Below are positions 43,050-53,021 of a stretch of DNA of 64,000 nucleotides, in pieces. The DNA is taken from positions 1-64,000 of the forward strand of contig JAJYNL010000038.1 in the NCBI GenBank assembly GCA_021786375.1, given 5' to 3'. Under the pieces are notes generated by a model. The model was given only the letters and a program-made list of their open reading frames with translations, did no database searches and had not been told where the DNA came from. A program made the translations under genes and the position numbers. The number at the start of each line of letters is the position of its first letter. The first letter of the stretch is position 1. The stretch comes from Actinomycetes bacterium (GTDB taxonomy: Bacteria > Actinomycetota > Acidimicrobiia > Acidimicrobiales > Acidimicrobiaceae).

Positions 43050-44044
43050 GCGAGGCTCCCTTCCATCGCCTCAATGCGATCGCGAATCCAGTCGACCTCT
43101 GCGCTCAGGCCCTCGAAAAAGCCGACCTTGGCGTTGAAGCCAAGGAGCTCCTTCGCCCGGGTGAGATCGGCCTCGGTCCGATAGACGTCGCCACGGGCGA
43201 ATCCGACACGCTCCGCATCGATGCTGTGGCCGACCAGCCCCTCGAGCATCTCGATGACCTCGTTGAGCGTCACCGTGCTGCCGCCGCCGATGTTCACGGC
43301 CATCCCCTCCACCGGGCCATCCGCTGCGGCGATGGTGGCGTCCACCACGTCGTCCACGTAGGTGAAGTCACGTACCTGGGTGCCATCACCGAGCACGGTT
43401 ATCGGCCGCCCATGAAGCGCGGCTTCCGCGAAGATGCGAATGCCCATGTCGGGGCGCTGGCCGGGCCCGTACACCGTGAAATACCTGAGCGCCGCACAGC
43501 CAAGGCCGTCATCCGACGCGTCCAGGCAAAGCCGCTCGGCCTCGAGCTTGGTACGGCCGTAGGGCGAGATGGGGCTGGTCGGCGCGGCTTCCGCAAAAGG
43601 CGTGGGAGCATTCCCGTAGACGGAGGAGGAAGAGGCGTAGACGAGCCGCCGGACGCCGGCGGCACGCGCTGCGGCCAGCAGCCTTCGGGTTGCGACCACG
43701 TTGTCGTGCACATAACGTTGCTCGATGTCGAAGCTCGGCCGAACGCCCGGCCTTCCCGCCAGGTGAAAGACGACGTCGGCGCCCCGAAAGAGCCCCTGCA
43801 GCTCGAGCTCGGCCACGTCCCCCCGGACAAGCGAGAAGCCGGGGACGTCAGCCAGCAAGGAGGCTCGCGCCTCCTTCTCGGCGGGATCGTAGCTGTCGGT
43901 GAACGCGTCGATCCCGACCACCGACCAGCCGCCGGCGCAAAGGCGAGCCGCGAGACGCGAGCCGATAAAGCCTGCGGCGCCGGTCACCACCGCTCGTCGT
44001 CCCGTGCCTCTTTGGAGGACATCACTTCCCAAGTCAAATCCCAC
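43046..44044 (-). CDS. NAD-dependent nucleotide-sugar epimerase (extended SDR)
   Basis: A 332-residue extended SDR: TGAAGFIG (21-28), HLAGRPGVRPS (94-104), SSSSVYG, catalytic Tyr162 and Lys166 in SPYGRTKLEAE, and RYFTVYGPGQRPDM. The motif HLAGRPGVR and the overall length point to UDP-glucose/UDP-glucuronate 4-epimerases. With ugd at the end of the same operon, conversion of UDP-glucuronate to UDP-galacturonate is a natural reading, though UDP-glucose 4-epimerase cannot be excluded. It is the first gene of the operon, with a GTG start after GGGGGA. Confidence 0.9.
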   Translation of the reverse strand: MGFDLGSDVLQRGTGRRAVVTGAAGFIGSRLAARLCAGGWSVVGIDAFTDSYDPAEKEARASLLADVPGFSLVRGDVAELELQGLFRGADVVFHLAGRPGVRPSFDIEQRYVHDNVVATRRLLAAARAAGVRRLVYASSSSVYGNAPTPFAEAAPTSPISPYGRTKLEAERLCLDASDDGLGCAALRYFTVYGPGQRPDMGIRIFAEAALHGRPITVLGDGTQVRDFTYVDDVVDATIAAADGPVEGMAVNIGGGSTVTLNEVIEMLEGLVGHSIDAERVGFARGDVYRTEADLTRAKELLGFNAKVGFFEGLSAEVDWIRDRIEAMEGSLA

Positions 44045-44593
44045 AGATTCCCCCTAATTGGATATACCGCAGCCACAGCACTGCGGGGGATTGATCCATG
44101 CTCAAAGCGAGCGATTAGCGCTATATGAGGAGCACATGAGAGGATTTTCATGCGATTCACAGGGAAGCGATACGTCCTGTAAACGTTCGGTTGCTGATCG
44201 GCTCGCGAGCGCGTGCCGAGATACTTCTCCAGCTCAGAATAACTTCACGGTCTCGAAAGAGGGAGGTGCGGAGTTTGATCCGCGCCGGCTATCCCTTTCA
44301 GGTTCTCCTTATTTTCTCCGAGGCACGTGGAAAATTATGGAACGGTAACGCAACGGTATTGCTTTGGAATAATTTCGGAAGACACGCATATAGCCAACCT
44401 ATAAAAACCTAGGCCGCAACCTAGCCGATCGCAAAGTCGGCATACTGGTTAGCTTATTTCACGCTGCGTGAGGACTCGCCCGATCCGCTGGCCGCCGCAG
44501 GGCGGCCTTCGCGCCCGCTACTCACAACTGAGGCACCGGCGCCGCACCTGTCCTGGGCCAACTAGCGCCCCAAACGCGTGCACCGGTGCGGTC
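44045..44593. other. AT-richer intergenic region upstream of the glycan operon
   Basis: 549 bp between the PEP synthase stop and the epimerase start, both on the minus strand. No coding frame is convincing. The region should hold the PEP synthase terminator (see 44403-44424) and the glycan-operon promoter. The lower GC of 44045-44400 is notable against the flanks. Confidence 0.5.
44403..44424 (-). terminator. Weak intrinsic-terminator candidate for PEP synthase
   Basis: On the minus strand CTAGG-TTGCGG-CCTAG is followed by G and five T. The stem is only 5 bp, so efficiency is doubtful, but position (170 bp past the stop) and T-tract fit. Confidence 0.35.
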
Positions 44594-47041
44594 TCAGCTC
44601 GCCGGAGCCACGGAATCGGCCCGGCCGTGGACTCTCGCCGGGGTTCGCGGCGAGCGCCCTAGTCTCGCCTCGACCTCGATCACGTGCAGGATGGTCTTTA
44701 CGACGGTGTCGGGATTCAATGACATCGAGTCGATTCCGAGTTCGACCAGGAACTCGGCCATCTCCGGGTAGTCGGAAGGCGCCTGACCGCACAGCCCCGA
44801 GTGGATTCCGTTGCGCCGGCATCCCTCGACGGCCAGGCGGATCATTTCCTTCACGCCCTCATCGCGCTCGTCGTAGTCGAAGGCGACGATGTCACTGTCA
44901 CGATCGACGCCGAGGGTCAGCTGGGTGAGGTCGTTGGATCCGATCGAGAAGCCGTCGAAGTGACGGGCGAAGCGATCGATGAGGATGACGTTGTTGGGGA
45001 TCTCGCACATGGCGTAGACCTGCAGCCCGTTCTCCCCGCGCCGGAGACCGTACTCGGCCATTCGGGCCAGCACCTGCTCCGCCTCGGCGACCCGGCGAAC
45101 GAAGGGTAGCATCAGCACCACGTTGACCAGCCCCATCTCCTCTCGCACCCTCTTCATGGCGGCACATTCAAGGGCGAAGCCCTCGGCGTAGGCAGGGTGC
45201 GCGTAGCGCGAGGCGCCCCGGAAGCCGAGCATCGGGTTCGACTCCTCGGGCTCGAAGCCGGATCCCCCGACCAGGCTTGCGTACTCGTTGGTCTTGAAGT
45301 CGGACATCCTGACCACCACCGGCTTGGGCCAGAAGGCGGCGGCAATCGTGCCCACACCCTCGGAGAGACGCTCGACAAAGTAGCTCGCACCGTCGGGGTA
45401 ACTCTTGGTGATCGCGGCGATCTCCTTCTTGGCATTCTGCTCGGAGACCCGCTCCGGATGCAGCAATGCCAGCGGGTGGGCACGGATGGACTCGGTGATG
45501 ATGAACTCCATGCGAACCAGCCCCACCCCGTCGTTGGGGAGGAAGGAGGTCTTGAAGGCCAGGTCCGGATTGCCCAGGTTGATCATGATCTTCGTCGCGG
45601 GGCGGATAACCTGGCCGAGGTCGATGCGCTCGACGTGGAAGGGTACCGCACCCTCGTAGACACGGCCGGCCTCCCCTTCCGCACACGAGACCGTGACCAT
45701 CTCTGCGGAGGCAACCTCCGCCGTCGCGTTTCCGGTCCCGACGACTGCTGGAATGCCCAGCTCCCGCGCGATGATCGCCGCATGGCAGGTTCGCCCGCCG
45801 CGGTTGGTCACGATGGCCGCGGCTCGCTTCATCACCGGCTCCCAGTCCGGGGTGGTTGTTTCGGCGACGAGCACCTCCCCGTCTTGGAGCTGGGCAAGCC
45901 GAGCAGGTCCGTCAATAACCCGCGGCCGCCCGGCTGCAATTCCCTCCCCGACGGAGCGTCCCGCGGCCAGGACGGCGGCTTCGCCATCGAGCACGAAGGT
46001 CTCGGCCCAGCTTGCACCCCTCTGAGAGGCGACCGTCTCCGGCCTGGCCTGGACGAGATAGATCAGGCCGTCCTCGCCGTCCTTGGCCCACTCAATGTCC
46101 ATTGGGCGCCCATAATGGCGCTCAACTCCGATGGCCGCACCGGCCAGTTCGAGGACGTCCACGTCCGAGAGGCAGAAGCGGTCCCGATCGGCCCGCGGGG
46201 TGGGGACGTTTCTCGTAGTCCGGCGGGTGCCTCCCTCGACGAAGATCAACTTCACCGCCTTGTCGCCCAAGTGGCGGCGCAACACCGCCCGGTAGCCGGC
46301 CTCGTAGGTCGGCTTGTGTACGTAGAACTCATCGGGGTCAACCGCCCCTTGCACAACGTTCTCACCCAGACCCCACGACCCGGTGATGAAGACCACTTCC
46401 TTGAAGCCCGACTCGGTGTCCAAGGTAAACATGACTCCGGAAGCCGCCAGGTCGGAGCGAACCATCTTCATGATGCCGATTGAAAGTGCCACCTTGAAGT
46501 GATCGAACCCCTGGTCCTCGCGGTAATGAATGGCGCGGTCCGTGAACATCGAGGCGAAGCAGCGCCGACAGGCATCGAGCAGGCTCTCTTCGCCGCGGAT
46601 GTTGAGGAAGGTCTCCTGCTGCCCGGCAAAGCTCGCCGCAGGCAGGTCCTCGGCCGTGGCCGATGAGCGTACCGCCAAGCTCACCTCAGACCCGTACTCA
46701 TCCTGGAGCCGCTTGTAGCCTTCGAGGATCTGCAGCCTCAGATCCGCGGGAAGTGGGGCACCGTAGACGATCTCCCTGGCTTTCTTGGCCCTGCGCGCCA
46801 GATCGCGGACGTCGGCCGGGTCGAGCCAGTCGAGCACATCGTGAAGGCGGTCCACAGCCCCTGCCTGCTCCAGAACGTGACGGTAGGCCTCGGCGGTCAC
46901 TGCAAAACCGTTGGGTACGCGGACCCCGGCCCCCCCAAGGTGGCGATACATCTCGCCCAGGGAGGCGTTCTTCCCTCCCACCAGGGGGACATCGTCTATC
47001 CCGAACTCCTCGAAGAAGCGTACGAAGCTGGGTTTGGCCAT
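44594..47041 (-). CDS. ppsA: Phosphoenolpyruvate synthase (pyruvate, water dikinase)
   Basis: An 815-residue protein of normal family length. The N-terminal ATP-grasp PPDK_N domain has [15 protein letters not shown] and [20 protein letters not shown]. The central phosphohistidine domain has [17 protein letters not shown] with His420. The C-terminal TIM barrel has [10 protein letters not shown], the [16 protein letters not shown] active-site stretch and [12 protein letters not shown] with the catalytic Cys near residue 765. It converts pyruvate + ATP to PEP + AMP + Pi for gluconeogenesis. The ATG at 47041 has GGGGAG 7 nt upstream. The last ~20 residues form a non-conserved tail. Monocistronic by context. 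Confidence 0.95.
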   Translation of the reverse strand: MAKPSFVRFFEEFGIDDVPLVGGKNASLGEMYRHLGGAGVRVPNGFAVTAEAYRHVLEQAGAVDRLHDVLDWLDPADVRDLARRAKKAREIVYGAPLPADLRLQILEGYKRLQDEYGSEVSLAVRSSATAEDLPAASFAGQQETFLNIRGEESLLDACRRCFASMFTDRAIHYREDQGFDHFKVALSIGIMKMVRSDLAASGVMFTLDTESGFKEVVFITGSWGLGENVVQGAVDPDEFYVHKPTYEAGYRAVLRRHLGDKAVKLIFVEGGTRRTTRNVPTPRADRDRFCLSDVDVLELAGAAIGVERHYGRPMDIEWAKDGEDGLIYLVQARPETVASQRGASWAETFVLDGEAAVLAAGRSVGEGIAAGRPRVIDGPARLAQLQDGEVLVAETTTPDWEPVMKRAAAIVTNRGGRTCHAAIIARELGIPAVVGTGNATAEVASAEMVTVSCAEGEAGRVYEGAVPFHVERIDLGQVIRPATKIMINLGNPDLAFKTSFLPNDGVGLVRMEFIITESIRAHPLALLHPERVSEQNAKKEIAAITKSYPDGASYFVERLSEGVGTIAAAFWPKPVVVRMSDFKTNEYASLVGGSGFEPEESNPMLGFRGASRYAHPAYAEGFALECAAMKRVREEMGLVNVVLMLPFVRRVAEAEQVLARMAEYGLRRGENGLQVYAMCEIPNNVILIDRFARHFDGFSIGSNDLTQLTLGVDRDSDIVAFDYDERDEGVKEMIRLAVEGCRRNGIHSGLCGQAPSDYPEMAEFLVELGIDSMSLNPDTVVKTILHVIEVEARLGRSPRTPARVHGRADSVAPAS

Positions 47042-47324
47042 GGTGCATCTCCCCGTTCAAGGGCCTGGTGCGCGCCTGAAGGCGCGCAGGCCGCGAGTGC
47101 TCGCGCAATCGGGGCGGCTCGTGTGCCCCCGCTGGAAAGCTACCGCGGCAACAGTCGCGAGGGAAGAGGCCTGTTCCGGCAAAGTCATCGCGAAGGACTC
47201 ATCGAGCCACTAAGGAGACCGTCTTCGGTCGCCAGCGCGGCCGACGAGCACGCGGGATGCGGCCGCCTTACGCAACCCGGCCCCATAAGCGCCCTCCTGA
47301 GCCGGGCGTTGATAAATTTGGCCC

Positions 47325-47984
47325 ATGAGCGATCACGTCACGGGGGCAAAGTTCCAAACATGGCCGGGAGTGCAGGATTGGAGGGTCTTGGCCACCACGT
47401 TCGCGACACGGGTCGGGATTCGCTCCTTGGACGAAGGTGCCCGGCTGCTTGCGCGGATAGCCGGCCTCGCTGAGGCCCATACCTGCAGACTCCAGGTCGA
47501 CGTGCGCCCCGAGAGCGTTACGATCAGGCTGCCATTCCGGGACGCAGGCTCGCCCACGAGGGAGGACGCCGAACTGGCTCGCGCGATATCGGCCGAAGCG
47601 CAAGCCCTCGGCCTACGGGCCGCCGCCGGCTCGGTCCAGGAGGTCCAACTGGCAATCGACGCCATGTCGCCACCCACGGTCATCCCCTTCTGGAAGGCGG
47701 TCCTTGGCTACGAGACCATGGGAGAGGAGGATCTCGTAGACCCGGAAGCGGTCGGCCCGTGGATCTGGTTCCAGCAGATGGATGCTCCTCGGCCCCAGCG
47801 CAACCGCATTCACGTCGACATCTACGTTCCGGTCGACCTTGCCCAGGCGCGAATCGAGGCGGCGCTTTCCGCCGGGGGCCGCCTGGTCACCAGCGAGCAC
47901 GCCCCCTCTTGGTGGGTGCTGGCCGACCTGGAGGGCAATGAGGCTTGCATCGCCACCCGCATGGAGTTCGAACGCGTCACCTAG
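47325..47984 (+). CDS. PCD-like/VOC fusion protein
   Basis: A 219-residue two-part protein. Residues 40-105 resemble pterin-4a-carbinolamine dehydratase: AEAHTCRLQVDVRPESVTIRL, followed by REDAELARAISAEAQALGL. Residues 115-219 are a VOC/glyoxalase-like module: IPFWKAVLGYE, PWIWFQQMD, RIHVDIYVP and a WWVLADLEGNEACI end. Such fusions are seen in Actinobacteria. In the dehydratase part the usual catalytic H-H-P and later T-H are reduced to H-T-C and P-F-R, so enzymatic activity is doubtful. The gene overlaps the convergent hypothetical gene by 8 bp at its 3' end. A regulatory or binding role is possible. Confidence 0.7.
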   Translation: MSDHVTGAKFQTWPGVQDWRVLATTFATRVGIRSLDEGARLLARIAGLAEAHTCRLQVDVRPESVTIRLPFRDAGSPTREDAELARAISAEAQALGLRAAAGSVQEVQLAIDAMSPPTVIPFWKAVLGYETMGEEDLVDPEAVGPWIWFQQMDAPRPQRNRIHVDIYVPVDLAQARIEAALSAGGRLVTSEHAPSWWVLADLEGNEACIATRMEFERVT

Positions 47985-48390
47985 CCCCGTTCGGGCCGCC
48001 CTCCTCAAGCCAGGACGCGGAAAGCTCCTCGTACCAGGCCGGGGGTTCCGGAGAATGGCGGGCGGCCAGATGCCCGCTGAAGCCGAAGGCCATGAGCCGC
48101 GAGCGGGCGACATCCAGCTCCTCCTCGGTGAACAGCTCCTGATACCAGGGGAAAAGAGCGTGCGACTCGATGCTCCAGGCAAGGAGGCCCATGCCCTCCA
48201 ATCGCAGAAAACCCTCACTGTAATTTACCGAGTGCAAAAGCCGCTTGGCGGCACGGAGACCGCCGATCTCCTCGACGGAGCGATGGAAGTGGACGGGCCA
48301 ATAACCCTCTTGGCGCAGTGCGAAGCACAGCGCAATCATGTCTTGGTGGAAGTAGCCCTCCAACGTTTGCGCACGCGTCTTGATTGCCAT
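47977..48390 (-). CDS. Conserved-looking hypothetical protein
   Basis: About 137 residues from the ATG at 48390 (MAIKTRAQTLEGYF); the longer upstream frame is Arg/Pro-rich and unlikely. Predicted mainly helical, with LEGYFHQDMIALCFALRQEG and FHRSVEEIGGLRAAKRLLHS. A LFTEEELDVARSRLMAFGF helix lies near the C-terminus and looks like a small regulatory or toxin-antitoxin-sized fold, but I do not recognise the family. An AAGGACGACG sequence with AGG and GA purines precedes the start. It converges with the PCD-VOC gene. Confidence 0.6.
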   Translation of the reverse strand: MAIKTRAQTLEGYFHQDMIALCFALRQEGYWPVHFHRSVEEIGGLRAAKRLLHSVNYSEGFLRLEGMGLLAWSIESHALFPWYQELFTEEELDVARSRLMAFGFSGHLAARHSPEPPAWYEELSASWLEEGGPNGAR

Positions 48391-48676
48391 CGTCGTCCTT
48401 TCCCTCAAAGGTCGGCATCCGAAGGGGCGGTTCGGTGCCGGCGAAACCTCCCTCCCAAAGTTCCCCTGGGCGACCGCCGGAGGGCCGGGCAACGAATCGC
48501 TCGATGTAGTGAGATGCCGGCCGGAAGAGGCTGCTCCGGGTATGAAAAGGGCTCAGTCGGCGCAGTTGTTCGAATCAAATGCCTATTGCCTGGTGCGTTA
48601 ACCGACCTGGATCGAAGTTTCGCTACACTCTTGGCGCGAAAGGCATCGATTGAAGGCCGAGAAACACGCGCAAGGT

Positions 48677-50179
48677 TCAGGAGCCGCCCTTGCCCGGCGT
48701 GCCGCGGCGCGGGCGCAGCTCCACGACGAAGCGTCCGCGCAGCCTGGCCATCCAGACCGCGACAGCGATCACCAGCAGGCCGGCGACGGTCATTACCAAA
48801 GGGGCCCGCGCCTGCCCAGGAAAGAAGTAGTTGACGCTCCAGGTGGCGTAAATCAGGAGCCCGACTGACCCAAAGGCGGACATCAGAACGAGCCCTGGAC
48901 GCGTGCCTAAGGCGACCAGCAGGACGGAGGTCGCCACGCCGCAGGCGAGGGCAAAGGGCTCCGACTGGTTGGCGGTTATTGCCGCCGCCGCAACCAGGAC
49001 CGCCCCTCCTGCGGCCTCGGCCAGACGAGGGGTGAGGACAACTCCGCGAATTCCCAGGTAGAGAAGCAAAGCACCGATCAACCAGGTCACGACGCCGGTA
49101 ACGATCGCGGCCTGGTTTGCGTAATAGGAAAGATTGGCGGGCGCAGCCTCGAGCGCGCCCACCAGGCCCACCAGGCCCAGGATCCACCCATCCGTGCGGC
49201 TGGGCAGCAGGCCGGGCGTCTCGGCCAAGACCAGCAGCGCTACAGCACTTGCAGCAAAGAAGAGCGCACCGCCACCTCGCCACCCATTAACGATGAACAC
49301 GCCACCGACCACCGTGGCTGCAGCCCCCATAACCTCGGTGAATTCGAAATTGGGAGTGAGCCTGCGCAGCGCCGCAACCACGAGCGCCGCGCCCACAATC
49401 CAGAGCGCGATGCCTAGCGGTCCTTGGACGGGTTCGGCAAAGACCACGGCCGCGAGCGCGCCACCAGCCACAAGGAGCGCGCCAAGCGAGACAACCTGTT
49501 GGATCGGGCGTTCTCTCCACCACCAGAGAAGTCCGGACTGGACCGAGATGGCAGCGGCCGTAAGCAAGGCCGTCGCCTTGGGGGAGAGATCGATCTGCTG
49601 CATGCCGAGCACGCCGAAAAAGACGCCGGTCATGGCGGAGGAAGCAAGCCAGGTGAACCAGCGGAAGCGTGCCAGCGCCGGATCCGCAGCCTCGTGAATC
49701 AGGCCTCCGGCCACCATCAGCGCCGCGGCCACCACACCGGTCAGACCCAGGCGCGTCGGCACGGAAAACTCGGCCCAGAAGCGTGTGGTCGTCAGCGTCA
49801 TCCCGATGACCACCAGGGCTCCGCCCAGATATCCCATCGCCTCGGCGGCGGCGGGGATCTTGCGAGGGCGGCCCGCTGGACGCTCCAGGGGGGCCTTTGC
49901 CCGCCTGCCCTCTTCGAAGACGATAATCGCCTCAGACTCTACGGGGGTGATCAGGCCGGCACCAGTCCAGCGCTCGAGTTCCTCCTCGAGGTGGGGTTCA
50001 CGGGCGCCAACCGTGGCGGGCACCCGCGTGGGATGACCAGTGGCGTGTTGGGCCTCGAGCGTGCGCTCTTCTGGCTCGGCAGCGCCCCGAACCGGGGAGG
50101 CGCCACGCGAGCGCACCAGCCACACCACGAGCACGACAATTACGATCACCAGGATCGGGATCCCCAGGCCAAGCAGCAT
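48677..50179 (-). CDS. DUF2157-type polytopic membrane protein
   Basis: About 500 residues: one N-terminal hydrophobic helix (about 3-24), a soluble linker (25-110) containing EEELERWTGAGLITPVESEAI, then roughly 12-14 membrane segments to the end and a basic C-terminal tail. The E-R-W-x-x-x-G-L-I-x-x-E-x-x-x-I motif preceding the membrane part is the DUF2157 signature (PF09925). The function of the family is unknown. The ATG at 50179 has an AGGAGG site 7 nt upstream. Monocistronic, downstream of metX by 160 bp on the same strand. Confidence 0.75.
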   Translation of the reverse strand: MLLGLGIPILVIVIVVLVVWLVRSRGASPVRGAAEPEERTLEAQHATGHPTRVPATVGAREPHLEEELERWTGAGLITPVESEAIIVFEEGRRAKAPLERPAGRPRKIPAAAEAMGYLGGALVVIGMTLTTTRFWAEFSVPTRLGLTGVVAAALMVAGGLIHEAADPALARFRWFTWLASSAMTGVFFGVLGMQQIDLSPKATALLTAAAISVQSGLLWWWRERPIQQVVSLGALLVAGGALAAVVFAEPVQGPLGIALWIVGAALVVAALRRLTPNFEFTEVMGAAATVVGGVFIVNGWRGGGALFFAASAVALLVLAETPGLLPSRTDGWILGLVGLVGALEAAPANLSYYANQAAIVTGVVTWLIGALLLYLGIRGVVLTPRLAEAAGGAVLVAAAAITANQSEPFALACGVATSVLLVALGTRPGLVLMSAFGSVGLLIYATWSVNYFFPGQARAPLVMTVAGLLVIAVAVWMARLRGRFVVELRPRRGTPGKGGS

Positions 50180-50341
50180 CACACACCTCCTTGTGCGCCC
50201 CGACGCCGCAATTATGACTCTCGACCCGAATACAGGCTAGGGAAGAACGTCACCCCGGGAAAGGCCTGCGGGACAAGGCGCGAGCATCGCCCCACAGGCC
50301 GGCTCAGGCCGTCATGCAAGGATCTTCGGCGTCTTCAGCCC

Positions 50342-51487
50342 TTAGTGGCCGGCGAGCGCTTCGGAGATCACCGATCCGACCCGGTCCAGCTCAACCAAGA
50401 AGCCGTCGTGGCCCACCTCGCTTTCGATCACCCGCGCCGGCCGGCCGCCTGGCAGCAAGGCGGCAAGCTGGTGCTGTTGAACAAGCGGGTAAAGGCGATC
50501 CGAGGAGATGCCGACCACGGTCGTCTCCGCCTCGACCGTCGACAATGCCGCTCGAATGCCGCCCCGGCCGCGCCCGACATCATGGTGGTTCATGGCGGTG
50601 CTGAGGCCTATGTAGGAGTTGGGGTCAAAGCGTCGCGCCAGCTTGGTCCCGTGATGGTGCAGATAGGACTCGATGGCGTAGCGGCCACCGGCCATCGGAT
50701 CCTCGCCGGCCTGGTTGGAGCGGCCGAAGCGCCTCTCCATCTCCTCCGCGCTGCGATAGCTCAGCTGCCCGATGCCCCGGGCTATGGCCATGCCTTCCCA
50801 GGGTCCCTCGCTCAGCCCGTAGTAGTCGCCGCCGGCGAAGTTGGGATCGAGGCGGATGGCTCGCGACTGCAGCGTGCAGAGCGCGATCTGTTCCGCGGAG
50901 GAGGCCGCCCCCACGGCCAGGAAGACCGCGTGCTCGAGTCGGGAGGGATGGGAGACGGCCCACTCGAGGGCACGCATTCCCCCCATGGAGCCGCCGATAA
51001 CGGCGGCCCAGGTGTCAATGCCCATGGCCTGGGCAAACCGCCGTTCCACCGCCACTTGGTCTCGAACGGTTATGGACGGGAACCTGGAGCCATACGGACG
51101 TCCGTCCGGCGCAATGGATGACGGCCCCGTCGTACCCCTGCAGCCGCCCAGCACGTTGGGGCAGACCACGAACCAGCGATTGGTGTCGATGGCCGCACCC
51201 GGGCCGATCAGGCCCTCCCACCATCCGGCGGTTCGGTCCTGCTCACCCTCACCGGCAGCGGCGTGCGAATCCCCGGTCAGGGCGTGAAGCACCAGCACGG
51301 CGTTCCCGCCCGATGGGTCCAGCCGTCCCCACGTCTCGAAAGCGACATCCACCGGCCCGAGCGCGATCCCGGACTCGGTAACGAACTCACCTTCGTCAAA
51401 AGCGCGCAGGAAGCGGCGACCGTCCGACGGGTCGCCGCTCTCCCAGGCTTGCGCCGTTTGAGTTGTTTCAGTCACCCTTGGCGGCAC
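50342..51487 (-). CDS. metX: Homoserine O-acetyltransferase
   Basis: A 381-residue MetX with an alpha/beta-hydrolase fold. Nucleophile Ser167 is in GGSMGGMRALEW, Asp330 in ISSDRLYP and His360 in VGHDGFLVE. The N-terminal region has VLVLHALTGDSHAAG-like spacing and PNVLGGCRGTTGPSS. It uses acetyl-CoA (or succinyl-CoA) to activate homoserine for direct sulfhydrylation. The GTG start at 51487, with GGAGG 9 nt upstream, overlaps the metY stop by 20 bp. It shares the transcript and the SAM riboswitch with metY. Confidence 0.95.
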   Translation of the reverse strand: MPPRVTETTQTAQAWESGDPSDGRRFLRAFDEGEFVTESGIALGPVDVAFETWGRLDPSGGNAVLVLHALTGDSHAAAGEGEQDRTAGWWEGLIGPGAAIDTNRWFVVCPNVLGGCRGTTGPSSIAPDGRPYGSRFPSITVRDQVAVERRFAQAMGIDTWAAVIGGSMGGMRALEWAVSHPSRLEHAVFLAVGAASSAEQIALCTLQSRAIRLDPNFAGGDYYGLSEGPWEGMAIARGIGQLSYRSAEEMERRFGRSNQAGEDPMAGGRYAIESYLHHHGTKLARRFDPNSYIGLSTAMNHHDVGRGRGGIRAALSTVEAETTVVGISSDRLYPLVQQHQLAALLPGGRPARVIESEVGHDGFLVELDRVGSVISEALAGH

Positions 51488-52766
51488 GGAAACCGGCCTC
51501 CAAGTCGCCCAAGATATCGTCGATTGTCTCCAAACCGATCGATAGTCTGATCAGATCGGGAGTCACCCCCGTCGTACGCTGGTCCTCCTCGGAAAGCTGA
51601 GCATGGGTGGTGGAGGCAGGATGTATTGCCAGGCTGCGGACATCCCCGATATTCGCCAGGTGACTGAAAAGCTCCAGGCCCTCGATGAAGCGCCGGCCCG
51701 CGTCCGCCCCACCCTTGATGCCAAAGGCGAGAATCGCGCCGGCTCCACGCGGCAGATAGCGCTGCTGGCGGGAATGCCAAGGGCTTGACGCGAGGCCGGA
51801 GTAGGAGACCCAGGCCACCTCGTCGCGGCTCTCCAGCCACTCGGCGACCGCCTGGGCGTTCTGTACGTGGCGCTCCATACGCAGCGAGAGCGTCTCCACC
51901 CCCTGCAGGAAGAGGAAGGAGTTGAAGGGGGTCGTGCTCGCACCGATGTCGCGCATGTACTGCAGGCGCGCCTTCAACACGAAGCGTGTCGCAAAAAGCG
52001 GCTCGGGGAGCTGGGAGAAGACCAAGCCGTGATAGCTGGGGTCCGGCTCGGTAAAGCCGGGGAAGCGACCGCTTCCCTCGTAGTCGAAACCACCCCCATC
52101 CACGATTATCCCCCCGATCGACGTCCCATGGCCGCCGATGAACTTGGTCGCGGAGTGGATCACTATGTCCACGCCATGCCGCAGAGGCTGGGCGAGGAAG
52201 GGGGTTGCCAGGGTGTTGTCGATCACCAGCGGGATGCCGTGCGAGTGGGCGATGGCGGATACGGCCTCGAAATCCAGGATGTCGCCCTTGGGATTTCCTA
52301 TCGTCTCGGCGTAGAACGCCTTCGTCTCGGGACGTATCGCCGACTCCCAGGCCGACAGATCATCCGGGTCGTCGATGAAGGTGGCCGTGATGCCCAACTT
52401 TGGCAGGGTGTTACGAAGCAGGTTGTAGGTCCCCCCGTAAAGGGACGCCGCTGCGACGATGTGCCCGCCGCCCTCGGCGAGATTGAGGAAGGTCAGCGTC
52501 TCGGCCGCCTGGCCGCTCGAGGTCGCCAGCGCCGCGACCCCTCCCTCGAGCGCGGTGATACGCTCCTCGAAGACCGCCTGGGTCGGATTCATGATCCGGG
52601 AGTAGATGTTGCCCGGCTCCGAGAGGTCGAACAAGGCGGCCGCATGCGCCGTGTCGCGGAACGAAAAGCTGGAAGTCTGGTAAATCGGAGTCGCACGCGC
52701 ACCCGTGGTCGGGTCCGGAGCGGCACCGGCGTGAATCTGTCGTGTCTCGAATCCCCAATGGGACAT
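51468..52766 (-). CDS. metY: O-acetylhomoserine sulfhydrylase
   Basis: A 432-residue PLP enzyme of the Cys/Met metabolism family (PF01053). It shows GFETRQIHAGAAPDPTTGAR, IYQTSSFSF and YSRIMNPTQAVFEERI. Aldimine Lys is in HSATKFIGGHGTSIGG, and the end carries the SIGLETIDDILGDLEAGF segment. It makes homocysteine from O-acetylhomoserine and sulfide. The start ATG at 52766 is fixed by AGGAGAGACAA just upstream; two upstream Met codons (52796, 52898) would include leader RNA. The leader of about 340 nt contains a SAM-IV-type riboswitch. Confidence 0.95.
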   Translation of the reverse strand: MSHWGFETRQIHAGAAPDPTTGARATPIYQTSSFSFRDTAHAAALFDLSEPGNIYSRIMNPTQAVFEERITALEGGVAALATSSGQAAETLTFLNLAEGGGHIVAAASLYGGTYNLLRNTLPKLGITATFIDDPDDLSAWESAIRPETKAFYAETIGNPKGDILDFEAVSAIAHSHGIPLVIDNTLATPFLAQPLRHGVDIVIHSATKFIGGHGTSIGGIIVDGGGFDYEGSGRFPGFTEPDPSYHGLVFSQLPEPLFATRFVLKARLQYMRDIGASTTPFNSFLFLQGVETLSLRMERHVQNAQAVAEWLESRDEVAWVSYSGLASSPWHSRQQRYLPRGAGAILAFGIKGGADAGRRFIEGLELFSHLANIGDVRSLAIHPASTTHAQLSEEDQRTTGVTPDLIRLSIGLETIDDILGDLEAGFRAAKGD

Positions 52767-52805
52767 TTGTCTCTCCTGCGTTGAAGTGTCGGCCATCGGC
52801 CGAAT

Positions 52806-52825
52806 GAAGGCGGCTGACCGCCTTC
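52806..52825 (-). promoter_or_regulatory. 8-bp hairpin in the metY leader
   Basis: GAAGGCGG-TCAG-CCGCCTTC on the minus strand, 40 nt upstream of the metY ATG. There is no T-run, so it may be part of the riboswitch expression platform acting on translation or Rho rather than an intrinsic terminator. Confidence 0.55.
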
Positions 52826-53021
52826 GAAACGGTTGCTGAATGCGTGAAGCCGCATGCGCGGACGGCATGCCCACCCGGCCCGGAGCATCAAGGCTCAAAC
52901 GGGCACGGAATCACTTGATTTGCGTCAGCCAGACATTCGCGCCATCGGTCCTCCCTCAAGGTACGAGGGACACCGGCACCGACGCGCCGAGAGTCCCGCC
53001 TTGCCCACCGGTTACGGCGGG

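Noticed and set aside
49424..51121. Long plus-strand frame (565 codons) opposite DUF2157 and metX
   Set aside because: Spans two unrelated real genes on the other strand and has shadow-like composition.
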